Origin: Aurantiochytrium sp. KH105
Lineage: Eukaryota; Sar; Bigyra; Thraustochytrida; Thraustochytriidae
DNA: 64,000 nucleotides
NCBI GenBank assembly: GCA_003116975.1
Contig: BGKB01000067.1
Coordinates: forward strand, 186,001 to 250,000
Direction of reading: 5' to 3'
Shown here: positions 1 to 10,100 of the stretch, in pieces
Layout: every line of letters begins with the position of its first letter
Numbering within the stretch: the first letter of the stretch is position 1
Position numbers and translations under genes: made by a program
The notes under the pieces: generated by a model
Told to the model about the DNA's origin: nothing
Database searches by the model: none
Seen by the model: the letters and a program-made list of their open reading frames with translations, nothing else

Positions 1-583
1 CCATCATTTGCCGCGGTGAAGTGTCCAAAGGTTGTGCCTGCGATAAAGCATGCGCGTCTTTCGTTTCGACTGACTGTGGATGCGAATCCTGGGCCGCAGC
101 CCAATGGGTCTCAAGATGTTTCTCGATTTGTTTGGAGAGGGCGATCTTACCCTCCTCAGAGTTGATGATGTCGTCCTTGCGATCCTCAGGAATGTCGAGG
201 CTAAGGAAATATGTAGGCTCGCGCGCGTCTTTGACAAAGGCAGCGTTTTGACGTTGGTACGCTTCGTGGAGAAGACGTGAAGCGTGGCCCAGGCTCTCTT
301 GACGACCATTCACATACCAGAACTGCGCGGCTCTCTCTGGTTCTTCTTTGGAGCCGCCGTGGCTCTCTGACTCTTTGGCAGCGGAAGAAACGAAGCCTCC
401 AAGTTTGACCTCGCATGGATGTCCTGTTTTTCGAAGGTCAACCTGAAAAGTCGCCTTGACGGGCGTAAGCTTGTGTGCCTGCTCCAAAAGGTTTGCGACT
501 GCTCCTGGGTCTGTGTCTTTGTGTGTCTTTTGCAGGGGCGATGCTAGGTCGCCAACGCTGCTTGTGCGCGTCTTCGTCGGCAT
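1..583 (-). CDS. Partial protein with a possible MutL/PMS2-type second domain
   Basis: The frame opens at the ATG at 583 and runs off the window edge, giving 194 residues with no stop. It uses ordinary coding triplets throughout. Residues about 60-160 resemble the second (transducer) domain of MutL-family mismatch-repair proteins: a GGFVSSA segment at 62-68, FWYVNGR at 88-94 (compare the FVNGR signature), a helix with LLHEAY, and a strand YFLSLDIP at 125-132. In full MutL proteins a GHKL ATPase of about 200 residues precedes this block. None is visible here: the 590 bases up to the next gene hold no such motif. The gene could therefore have distant 5' exons, be a truncated paralogue, or be an unrelated protein. 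The coding call is fairly secure; the family call is tentative. Confidence 0.5.
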   Translation of the reverse strand, partial: MPTKTRTSSVGDLASPLQKTHKDTDPGAVANLLEQAHKLTPVKATFQVDLRKTGHPCEVKLGGFVSSAAKESESHGGSKEEPERAAQFWYVNGRQESLGHASRLLHEAYQRQNAAFVKDAREPTYFLSLDIPEDRKDDIINSEEGKIALSKQIEKHLETHWAAAQDSHPQSVETKDAHALSQAQPLDTSPRQMM

Positions 584-1173
584 TTGTCTGTCTCTGACGT
601 AGAAGCGACTGCAGCGAGGCCGAGTCTTGCTTGCGTGCGTCCGGCGTCCGGCGTCCTTATCGCGTGCCAAAACGATCGATTCGGCTTTTGCCTTTGCTTC
701 GTCTCGCGCTCGGAGAAGAAGGAGAGAAGAAAGAGAGCGAGCGAGGGAAAGCGTGGGGCCGTGTCCACAGCCGCGCGCAGCCAGGCAGAGAGCGATGGCA
801 CGCTGAAAGGCGGCAGTGATTGCAACGCCCTCACCTGCGCGTTCGACTCGCTTTTGCGTCGCGCTGGATCTGGGACATCACACCTTCACCTTGCCATAGC
901 ATAGGCAAAAAGAGTCAGCGAGCGCTGAAAAGACGGCAAGTCTGTAGTGTAGCTCCCACCTCACTGTCGGCCAAGCGCGTGTGATACTACAACCGAGCTC
1001 CGAGTCATCACTGTTTGTTTGTGAAAAAGAACACCGCAAGAGAGGTTGCATCCCATCCTCACAATCGACGTCAGGATGACGCGAAGATGTGCTCCTCCCT
1101 CCCCCCCCCCCCCCCACCGAAAAAAATTGTCACTTTTGTTTGATTTTGATTTTTGACAACCTTTACCACGAGC
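584..1173. other. Intergenic, upstream of the edge gene and downstream of CLC
   Basis: This 590-base gap lies between two minus-strand genes. It should contain the 5' flank of the edge gene and the 3' flank of the CLC gene. It holds a C15 homopolymer at 1101-1115 and T-rich sequence near 1125-1160. No convincing coding frame or RNA gene was seen. Confidence 0.5.
1101..1115. repeat. C15 homopolymer
   Basis: Fifteen consecutive C residues lie about 60 bases downstream of the CLC stop codon and are followed by an A-rich run. On the minus strand this reads as a G15 tract in the probable 3' UTR. Confidence 0.85.
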
Positions 1174-2625
1174 CTATCGACGCGAACGTGCAGTGACGCC
1201 TAAAAGACTGAGCACCAGCCCAAATCCACAGGTGACAAGGTGCGAAGCAATGCAGGCGACAAAAATAGGCGTAGCTTGCGATGCTCCGAGATTGAAGGTG
1301 AAAGCAATCATGAGCAAGAAAGACACCGGCATTGGGGCCACCGCAGATGGCACTGCAGCTGTAAAACAGGCGTCCGCCAAAACAAGCGGGAGCTTCTCGT
1401 GATCATCGATCAGGCGAGCAAAGCCGATGCCGGTGGCCGATCCGACGAAAATCAAGGGGAAAATGGCGCCTCCTACGAAGCCACTCGCTTTGGCGATGCC
1501 AAACGCAAGCGACTTGGCAAAAGCAGAGGCAAAGAGTGTTGACGAATCTATTTCGCGAGCGGCTGCAAGACGCACAATACTGGCAGTCTGCAAACTGCCA
1601 CTGCCCACGCAGAGCGGTGACCACACGAGAATGCAACCAGTGACGAGCCCACCGAGCAATGGAGATGCCACAGTGGCAAGTTGCGAGCGACCACGAAGAA
1701 TACGTGCTTCGAACACGACAAAGATTCGTTTGCAGATACCCGCAATGATAATGTGGCACAATCCCAAAAGACCCGATAAAAGACCAATGGCAAGACCCTT
1801 GATCTGATCTCCCGAGTGAAACTGGTACGTAAGAGTGAGCGGGTTTAAAGGCAGGTAAGACCCTCCTTTGATAGCGAAAAACACGCCAAAGGAAGTGGAA
1901 GCCGCGACCGTCATCATGGCCACTGCCCGCATGTAGTTGTGATGCATCGTTTCGACGCGCCCAATCTCGGTCATGGTCGTCACAGCGATGACAGGGCTAG
2001 GAAAAATCCCTCCCATGGCACCAGCCATGGCATTGACGACATTCTGCTGGGTTGCCTCCTTGTCGAGACCTCGGAAGGCCGACCACGCCTGCGCCAGGCC
2101 TCCGCCAAGGGAGCCCATGGCGGCTTCAGGTCCGAGAGAGACACCGCCACAAAGAGAGAGCAAGGACACGAGCACGATCTTTGGTGCATCGACGGGATTG
2201 ACGTGTTGGGCGCGAACCTCGGCTAAGAAGCCTCGAACGTTGCGAGGAAAGCGCAGCGCGAGCTTTACGAGGCCTACCACGAGACCTGCGCCTGCAGTAA
2301 AGACGACCCAGATCCATTCGCCATGACCTAGTGCGATGATTTTCTTGCCTTCCGCGCCCAAACTAGGACGAAGGACGTCTTCGCCAAAGACAGCCGTCTG
2401 TACGCGCTCGATGGTCTCGAGGTATACATAGGCGACGGCGCCCATGAAGGCGCCGAGGGCAAGGCATACGAGAATGTGCCTCCAGAAGGAAAGCTCTCTT
2501 GCGTACGCTGGGCCCGTGGGGATTTGCGCCGCCATCCCCCCCTCGTCTTCCTCCGCGAGGTCTGTCTCCTCGTCGAAATACGTGTCCTCTTCGTCCGCAT
2601 CGCGCAGTTCCGCGTACACGTCCAT
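1174..2625 (-). CDS. CLC-family chloride channel/transporter
   Basis: A 483-residue multi-pass membrane protein of the voltage-gated chloride channel (CLC) family, moving Cl- or other anions across a membrane. The first 45 residues are acidic and cytosolic, then about ten hydrophobic segments follow. The motif SLGPEAA at 163-169 corresponds to the CLC GREGP block and keeps the gating glutamate (E167). The segment GFVGGAIFPLIFVGSATG at 382-399 corresponds to the GGIFxPxxxIG anion-binding helix. The N-terminal GSGIP motif is not recognisable, and by hand alignment the internal proton glutamate is replaced by Ile (E220-I221). No C-terminal CBS domains are present, so it resembles prokaryotic-type CLCs in length. 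The start is the ATG at 2625; a GTG one codon earlier is ignored. Confidence is high for the family and moderate for transport mode. Confidence 0.85.
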   Translation of the reverse strand: MDVYAELRDADEEDTYFDEETDLAEEDEGGMAAQIPTGPAYARELSFWRHILVCLALGAFMGAVAYVYLETIERVQTAVFGEDVLRPSLGAEGKKIIALGHGEWIWVVFTAGAGLVVGLVKLALRFPRNVRGFLAEVRAQHVNPVDAPKIVLVSLLSLCGGVSLGPEAAMGSLGGGLAQAWSAFRGLDKEATQQNVVNAMAGAMGGIFPSPVIAVTTMTEIGRVETMHHNYMRAVAMMTVAASTSFGVFFAIKGGSYLPLNPLTLTYQFHSGDQIKGLAIGLLSGLLGLCHIIIAGICKRIFVVFEARILRGRSQLATVASPLLGGLVTGCILVWSPLCVGSGSLQTASIVRLAAAREIDSSTLFASAFAKSLAFGIAKASGFVGGAIFPLIFVGSATGIGFARLIDDHEKLPLVLADACFTAAVPSAVAPMPVSFLLMIAFTFNLGASQATPIFVACIASHLVTCGFGLVLSLLGVTARSRR

Positions 2626-3378
2626 CACGAGTGCTTGGGATCGCTTCCACGGACTTCGCGCGGGCCCTTCGCGAGACCGACCTGGAGCGGATGGGCGTTG
2701 CGCGTCGGCAATGCGCGATCGCAGCCGCGCCCTTGCGCGCGTGCTGCTGACGTGCTCCCTGCTCGCGTCGCTTTCCTCTGCTCCCTCAATTCGGGTCTGG
2801 GTTCACGAGGCGGAATCTGTGCTCGCCGGTCTCTCAAAGGTGGTGCTCTCGAACTTGGGCCGGTCGGACGAAACCCACCAACTCGCACCGAGTCGTCCCC
2901 AAGGACGAGGTGTACGATGCGTAATTCGACGAGCTTGCAAACGTCTCGGCTCGACTTGGGAAGACGCTCGGCCGTGATAACTCTATCGCTACGACGCGAT
3001 ACATTGGGCCCGAGATCGATCGAGGAGCAACGATGGAGCAAAAGTATTTCTCATGCGTTGGTGGTGGCTGGCCAAAATACAGTGGAGCGGAAAGAAGGGG
3101 GACACCAGACTTGCTCACTTTGTGCATGGATTCAGATTGCCAGCCTCTTTTGTTTCCGAACATTGACCTAAAATTTAGCTAACAGCGAAGTTAACTATGG
3201 CCGTGCATGATCGAGTGTTGGACCCTATCGCATGTTTCGATTCCCCAACAACACGAAAATATCAAGTCATGTCGAGCCAGGCTCTACGTGAAAGCGACCA
3301 AGAGGAGAAGAAGTTTGTGATATAACAACAAGATGATCTTTGTAAGAAAGAAAGGAGAAAGGGGGAAGTTAGGTTTGA
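2626..3378. other. Intergenic between NHE 3' end and CLC 5' end
   Basis: About 750 bases separate two minus-strand genes. The region should hold the CLC promoter and 5' UTR and the exchanger's 3' UTR. The part near 3170-3370 is noticeably more AT-rich than the surroundings. Several overlapping open frames at 2444-3171 have no family resemblance and are taken as chance. Confidence 0.5.
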
Positions 3379-5844
3379 TCAGGCTTGCTCGGACGCGTCG
3401 CTAGCATCAGAAGAGTCAACGGAAGCAACTTGCGTGGATATGGCTTTGCGCGAGCTGCTCACGACCGCAATTTGGTGGAAGCCTCTGCGGCGTGACGCAT
3501 CAATGTTACTTTGCTTCTCGCGGATCTTTTCCATGCACTCCTCCTGGAATTTGGCGTCAATAATGCCCTGATCAGCCAGATCTTGAATGTAGCGAACTTC
3601 ACTCTCTACAACGGCATTTGCGACTTTGATTACGTGCACGTGCTTGACAAGCTCCTTGTTGTCCATGACAGTGTGAGTAAGAAGATCCTCGGCCTGCTTA
3701 CGAAGATTCATGCTTTCCTGAATTACAGTTGCTTCCTCGGGGGTATCCACCTTTGCCGATTCACCGAGGTACTCTGCGAGCTTTAGCTCTGCCGCAGCGT
3801 GGGCTTCCATGTAGCAAGTAGCCATGTAGACGGCCTCTTCGCGACGCGCGTTGATGAGTCGATTTTGTAAGTAGTTGTCGAAAACGATGCATTCAGGAAG
3901 ACAGGCATCGATTACATCGAGAAGTCTTTCCAAGAAAGGACTTGCGCTAAGGCGATTCTTCAGTCGGAGCGGCGAGAGATCGTCGAGCTTAACTTTGACA
4001 TCGTCGCCAGCGATGTCGACCGCGTCGAGCAGAATGACCGCAGCCTCGCTCTTGCGCGGAAGTCTTCCGCCCTTGATTTGGTCCCAGTATTGTGCACGGA
4101 CTAGGTCGAGGAACATGGTGCGTACGCTGCAGAGTAGCTCCTTGTTGCAATCTTTATCAGCGTATTCTTCCACGTCCTTTTTGAAAGCCATATAAGACTC
4201 GTCCTTGTCGGGGCTGTCCGGCGAACTTGCAGAGTCTCCGGCACGCTCTTCGTCCTTGAGGTTTTCAATTTGCACGAGATCTGCCACATCTTCGAGCCTG
4301 ACGTTCTGGTACGTTGGATCTTCTTGCATCGTCTTGACAACGGCGATGGCATTCGCTCTCACGCGTTTTTCCACATACTTGTGAAGCGTTTCCTGAGCCT
4401 CCGTGTTGTTTGTGAGCTTGAGGAATTTCAAAAGCTGAACAAAGATGATCTGATTGACTGTGATGGTGAGCAGGACGATGCAGCCCACGACGAAGAAGAA
4501 CTTGGACAGTGCAGCCTCGTAATCGGAGCCGAAATGAATGGTGAGCTCGTCCTCATAGTCGGTGTTATCAGTAGAGTTGAGTACGACAATGGCGAGGGTG
4601 ATCGTGACGGCGCCCCGAACACCGCCAGCAATCGTCGCTGCCGCATCCTTCAAGGTAAAATTCTTTTTGGTGGCCCACTTGAGAAGAGGAAAGAGAATAA
4701 TGACAACAACAAAACGCGACAAGAAGAGGAGAAACCACATGATGAAGACGTTGGCAAAGTCCCTCCCCGTGAGATTGCTGGCCTCGAGGGCATTGTAGGT
4801 GTTGCCGCCGAGGATGAGACCGGCGAGAAGGAAGATGAGCGTGTTGCCAATGTACTCGATGGCAGACCAGACGTTTTCCATGGTCTCGCGCTGAGCGAAC
4901 TTGGGCCAGGCATACTTGGCGAAGACGGCGGCGGCAAAGACGCTGGCAATAATGCCGTTGCTCCCAAAGTTGTGTTCCGAGACGAGAAAGGACAAGTAGG
5001 CAGTGACGATGGTAATGGTAATTTGCGTCATGACGTCGCTACTGCGAGTCGGCGAGACGCTCTGCTTGATGGCAAAGTAGCCCACGAGCCCAAAGACGAT
5101 GCCGACGAGAGGAGCCACAAAGAGGAGCTTCGAGACGTACTTTGCGATTTTGTTGGGTTTGGACAAAAAGTACGACCCATCGGTGACTATCTTGAGAAAG
5201 ACGTTGAAGATTGCTAGCACGCTGAGGTCAGCCAGGTGACTCTCGGAGCTCATGAGCAATGTCAGGCGTGAGGGTGCTCCGGAGCTCTCCAGGAGAGCGA
5301 CGATGCTGACTGGATCCGTGGCGCCCATGACCGTGCCAAAGAGAAAGCAAGCGTACCAGTCCCACTCGTAGCCGAGAGTCAAGTTTGCCGCGACGCCCAT
5401 GAGACACCCAGAGATGACGACGCCGACGATGGCGAGAATGCATGCCGGCAAGAAGGCCGTGGTCAGAAACTGGTGCATGTTGATGCGCATAACGTCAGAA
5501 AAGATGAGGCTGGGAAGGAAGACGGCCATGAGTAAGAAGGGATCGATTGTGATCCAGGACTCAATCGACGTGCTGAGCTCACCGAGGCCAACGGCGTAGT
5601 GCAAGACCCCCAGGGCAATGCCCTCGAGGAACATGGCTGCGTTGTAGGGAAACCACGGCACGAATTTGAAGTGTCCCCAGAGCGAGAGCGCCCCCAAGAG
5701 CAGGCCCACAAAGAGGAAGTACAAGGGCATGTAGGCCACCTCGCCGCCCCCCGCGAGCGCGCGCCCCTCCCCCGCGACGACGCTGGCGAGCATCTCCGCG
5801 TCCTTGTCCACCGCAAGCGAGGTTTCCAGCGACGACGCAGACAT
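3379..5844 (-). CDS. CPA1-family Na+/H+ exchanger (NHE/NHX/SOS1-like)
   Basis: An 821-residue protein with 12-13 predicted membrane spans in residues about 38-475 and a 345-residue cytosolic tail with charged, helical stretches. Family marks are the DPVS motif (D177) of the transport core, the ESHLADLS segment at 201-208 in the place of the usual ESLLND, and GGVRGAVT at 407-414 with the conserved Arg (R410). The family exchanges Na+ or K+ for H+ at plasma or endosomal membranes and controls pH and salt balance. The acidic transport residue is kept (D206), but the preceding Asn of the ND pair is Ala (A205), which is unusual. The start is the only good ATG, at 5844. It lies upstream of the CLC gene on the same strand and divergent from the STAND gene. 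A cation exchanger beside an anion channel suggests a shared salt-handling role; this is inference. Confidence 0.9.
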   Translation of the reverse strand: MSASSLETSLAVDKDAEMLASVVAGEGRALAGGGEVAYMPLYFLFVGLLLGALSLWGHFKFVPWFPYNAAMFLEGIALGVLHYAVGLGELSTSIESWITIDPFLLMAVFLPSLIFSDVMRINMHQFLTTAFLPACILAIVGVVISGCLMGVAANLTLGYEWDWYACFLFGTVMGATDPVSIVALLESSGAPSRLTLLMSSESHLADLSVLAIFNVFLKIVTDGSYFLSKPNKIAKYVSKLLFVAPLVGIVFGLVGYFAIKQSVSPTRSSDVMTQITITIVTAYLSFLVSEHNFGSNGIIASVFAAAVFAKYAWPKFAQRETMENVWSAIEYIGNTLIFLLAGLILGGNTYNALEASNLTGRDFANVFIMWFLLFLSRFVVVIILFPLLKWATKKNFTLKDAAATIAGGVRGAVTITLAIVVLNSTDNTDYEDELTIHFGSDYEAALSKFFFVVGCIVLLTITVNQIIFVQLLKFLKLTNNTEAQETLHKYVEKRVRANAIAVVKTMQEDPTYQNVRLEDVADLVQIENLKDEERAGDSASSPDSPDKDESYMAFKKDVEEYADKDCNKELLCSVRTMFLDLVRAQYWDQIKGGRLPRKSEAAVILLDAVDIAGDDVKVKLDDLSPLRLKNRLSASPFLERLLDVIDACLPECIVFDNYLQNRLINARREEAVYMATCYMEAHAAAELKLAEYLGESAKVDTPEEATVIQESMNLRKQAEDLLTHTVMDNKELVKHVHVIKVANAVVESEVRYIQDLADQGIIDAKFQEECMEKIREKQSNIDASRRRGFHQIAVVSSSRKAISTQVASVDSSDASDASEQA

Positions 5845-7108
5845 CGCGCCGACCCGGCGAGGCTCGCCGCTCTCCGTCGGCCGGCCGGCCGGGCGGTCCC
5901 CCGAGTTGTGCTCGCCACTTTCCCCTCCCCCCCGCCCCCTGCGCCTCCCGCCCCCTTCGCCTGCGTCTCGCCCGCCCTCGCGTCGCGCTCCTCGATGCGC
6001 GTCCTGCCGCGTTCACGTTTTGCTGCAGCTGCTCTATTGATTTTTCTTTTATCGACGTGCACGTGCCGCCGCTGGTTTCTGTCTCGCGGCCCGCTCTAAA
6101 AGTCCCCTTCAAGTTCTCCGGCCTTCTCCGCTCCCGCTGCGGCGTCGCCTTGGCCATCGCGCGGCAAGCAGGCAGGCACGCAGGCAGGCCGGCGAGCGCG
6201 GTCGGCCGGAGGGGGAGGCAGCGAGGCAGCGAGGGAGCGAGGCAGGGGAGGAGGGCGGGCCGCCTGCGTCGGAGTCGTGGAGGGTGCCCAGCGCGCTGGA
6301 CTCTTCTACTCTTGCTTTTGGGCTAACTACTAACTGGTCTGCGTGGTCTGCGTGGGTGGTAGGGTATGCGGTAGGAGAGGTGTAGGAGTGGGCGCGGTAC
6401 AAGTGGGTGGGTGTGCACCAACCGGCACGCGACGTAAGTTTGCAGTTGCAGAGACGATCACGAGCGATCAATGCAACGAGCGTAACGAGGGGGACACTGG
6501 CATTGCACGATGATCATCAGAAGGCACGTGTCGCTGTCAAAGTGGACTGCCGATGGAGAGCCTGGGCCATGCTATCCTTCTTTTGTTATGCTTGGGGGTG
6601 GGTGGGGCGCCACGCGATGGACTCAACGAGGAGTGTGCAGGAGATAAACCCATTAGAGGGCCCAAAGGTGAAGCGGCGATGGCATCATAAAGTAAAATGA
6701 AAGCGAAGCTAGGCCTACTGCTGAGATGTCACATCTCCAGGCAGAGTCTAAGGGAGTCCCTCGCAACCATCATGGCCTGTCTGCCTCTCTGCCACGCGAT
6801 TAAATTGATCCTCTCCGCTCGCCAGACTGGACAGAGCCAGTGCCTGTGCAAGTGCCATCATGTCATGTCCCGGCGGGCCTAGCTAGGCCGAGGCCCACTA
6901 CCTTCTACTTCATCTTCTCGTCTCGCGTCTCCGGCGGGTTGGTTCTTCTTGCACGCGCCGGGGCAAAGCAAAGCAAAAAGCAAAGCAAAGCAAAGCAAAG
7001 CAAAAGGCAACGCCAAGCAAGCGCTGCCCGCGGTGTCGTAGAACCTGAACTCCCGGGCCGGCGACGTTGGCCTCGCAGCACTCTCTGCTCGTCAGCACCT
7101 CTGCGCAG
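5845..7108. promoter_or_regulatory. Divergent intergenic region (exchanger / STAND NTPase)
   Basis: About 1.26 kb lies between the starts of two divergent genes, so it should contain both promoters. It is C/T-rich near the exchanger start, carries AGGC/GGCA-type low-complexity sequence around 6165-6260, and has an AAAGC repeat just before the STAND start. No coding frame here is supported. Confidence 0.5.
6963..7007. repeat. AAAGC pentanucleotide repeat
   Basis: About eight imperfect copies of CAAAG/AAAGC end about 100 bases before the STAND protein ATG, probably in its 5' UTR or core promoter. Confidence 0.8.
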
Positions 7109-10100
7109 ATGATGTTCTCGCGCGCGCGGGAGGACCGCGAGGAGTGGCGCGAGGCGCTCGAGTCGGGCGGCGGCATCGACGACGAGAAGGATGGAGACGG
7201 GCGGCGGCGGTCCGCGGCGACAAGGGCCGACGCCGCGGAGAAAGAGCGCGCGGCGAGCGCTCTTGCGCAAGGCGTCGGGCTGACAGCCGAGGGCGCAGGC
7301 GCGTCGAGCAAAGCGCAGCGTCCTGCCCTGAGCGCGTTTCTGTCCTCGACGTTCACGGACACCGAGGTGGAGCGCAACCTGCTCATCGCCGACGTGTACC
7401 CGTACTTGAAAAAGTTTGGGCGCCGCGTTGGCGTCGAGTTCCTCCAGCCGAGCGAGATGCGATGGGGCATTCGCTCCTCTGCAGCAGACGAGCACGCGAC
7501 CGCAGAGATTTGCATGGCCGAAGTCGCACGCTGCCGCACCTTGTCCTCTGGAATTTCCTACGTGCTCATTCTGGGCGACAAGTTCGGCTTTGCTCGCGTT
7601 CCTGCGGCTATTGAGGCCACGGAGCTCGACGAGCTCGCTGCTCATATCGCCATGAGCGATTCAAGCAGCGCCGCACTCATCGAAGAGTGGTTTCGTCTCG
7701 ACACCAATGCGGTTCCGCCCACTTATCTGATGCGGGAGCTGCGCGCGGACGACGACCGCGGCGACTTTTGGGGACGTGTGTACCCGGGATTGCGCACGGC
7801 GTTGCGCGCGGCTGCCGACAAGGTTCTAAAGGATGACGAAGTACGTCGCGACTTTTACTACCTTTCCGTGACCGAAGAGGAAATTCACCATGGACTCTTG
7901 GACGTGCCGCTCACGGAACGTCCGGAGCAGGCTTTTATCTTCCATCGTGAAATCTCCGACATTGACGACGTTGCCGCCGACGACGGCCCTGACGGTGTGA
8001 GTCGCCGTCTATTGGGAAACTTTGTAGACCTTGACGCCGACGGCAACCACATCAATGAAGAGGCGCGCGAAAGGCTCGTCGATGTGGTCACGCAAACAGT
8101 TCTGGCCGAGATTCCGTCCACCTCGGTCAAAGAATACCAAGTCAACTTTGATCCTGCGTCAGGCATCTCTACGGCAAAGCATGCAGAGTACCTCAAGCAA
8201 TTTGCAGACGATTTCTGCCGCGTCATGATGTCATCCATGACATCGATTGCTCGGTCTGCTCGTGCAGCCGCTTCGGCGCAGGATCCCTTGCTGCGTGAAA
8301 TTTCTTCGCATGCAGTGTACGCAAGATCTCGCGCTCAGGTCTTTACGTTGACCTCCGGAAGCGAAGCGGTGCTGGATGGCGCGCAAACGTATCTCTCATC
8401 AGAGGAAAGCCAGACGCCGCCTTTCGCCGTCGTTGGCGAATCCGGTAGCGGAAAGACCTCGGTGATGGCTCAAATTATGGTGACCGCCAAGCAAGAGTAT
8501 CCGGACGCCGTGGTGGTGGCCCGTTTCGTTGGAACGACCGCGTCGTCCTCGACAGGTCGGCTCTTGCTTGAAAGTCTGTGCGACCAGATTGTTTTGGGTT
8601 GTGGGCTCGACGAGGAAGAGGGCGACGGCGAGGAAAAGCAGGGCCGAGGAGCGGCGAGCTTTGCTGATGTCGTTGCGCGTTTCTTGGCGCTTTTGGCGCG
8701 AGTTGCAGCCGATGAGAACAAAGCTTCGCCAGAGTCGGATACCGCGTCGCCTCGTCTCATCCTCATTCTTGATGCGCTCGATCAGCTGTCGAACGACGAC
8801 AACGCGCGCGAGAGTCTCGCCTGGCTTCCGCGACTGCTTCCGTCGCCAGCGGTGAAGATCATTGTCAGCACGCTCCCCGATGACCCGAAACGCAATTTAG
8901 GCGTGGTCTCGGCATTGCATAAGCGTGGCATCGACGATCTCGTCAAGGTATCCAAGCTCGACGAAAAGTCTGCGCGTGATCTGCTTCGCGGGTGGCTCAA
9001 GCATGTCGGACGTACTTGCACTGCGGAACAGGAAGCGCTCGTTGTGGACCGCACCATGGCAGGCGGAGCCAAGACAAGGACGCCACTCTTTATGAACATC
9101 GCTTTTAACTTGGTGCGCCGCTGGCATTCGTTTACAGAGACATCAGCCGTCGAGCACACGATGCGACCCACAGTCCAGGAAATGATTGAGGCGCTTTTCC
9201 AGCGTGTCCGTCTTTACAACGGAGATGCCTTGGTCGATCATGCCCTTGCCTTTGTGACGCTGGCGCGCGACGGCTTGTCGACCAACGACCTCGAGGATTT
9301 GATTTCCATGGACGATCACGTGCTGGACCAGGTGTTTGAATGGTGGACCCCGCCCGTAAAGCGACTTCCGCCGCTCTTGTGGACTCGCATTACCGACGAT
9401 TTGTCCGGATATCTTGTCTCTCGAGGCACAGACGACGGAACGACGGTCTTGGCGTGGTTTCATCGCCAATTTCGCGAATCGCAAGAGGCCAGTCTCGGGA
9501 CCCAGCCAGAACTCGTGCAAACTGCGCATGAAGCCCTCGCCGCCTACTTTGACTCATACGAGGCAACAGCAAGCCGTGCTGCGGTTGCAAAGGAGCGTAA
9601 GGTCCAGGAGCAACCACTTTATCTTGAGGATGGTCGCATTAATTCGCGCAAGGTGCGGATGCTGCCATACCACCTTCAAAAGGCGGGCCACATTGCGCGG
9701 CTTCGCGAGGTTTTGGTGGACCTCGACTTTGCTGCCGCTGCTTTGGCGCTGGACTTGGGCTTTGAGATTGTTGCATATTGGCGCGACCTGGAGGGCGGCC
9801 TTGGCGAAGCAGAGCGTGCGTATCAAGCTGCCTTGGAGCAACGTCGGGCTAATGGGGATCTCGGCCCCGCACAACTGCGGACTGTGGCTCAGCTCATGAA
9901 GCAGATGGGCTTGTATGCATCGGCGGCTGGAGCCTTGAAAGAATCGGTGAACCTGCTTCAAGATGAAGCGAGCCATTTGAGTGACGGCGACAGGGGGCAA
10001 GTAGTGCGTCAGGCGCGCGAAGTCGAGCTAGGGGAAACTCTCCTTGCCTTGGCCGACATTCTCAACCTGAGTTCCGAGTACGATTCCGCAGAAGAGGCTT

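Noticed and set aside
7067..7108. TTG-initiated extension of the STAND protein (similar GTG/TTG starts at 2628, 21972, 39570, 48920 and 57157)
   Set aside because: Non-ATG starts are not expected for nuclear eukaryotic genes, and in each case a nearby in-frame ATG gives a better N-terminus.
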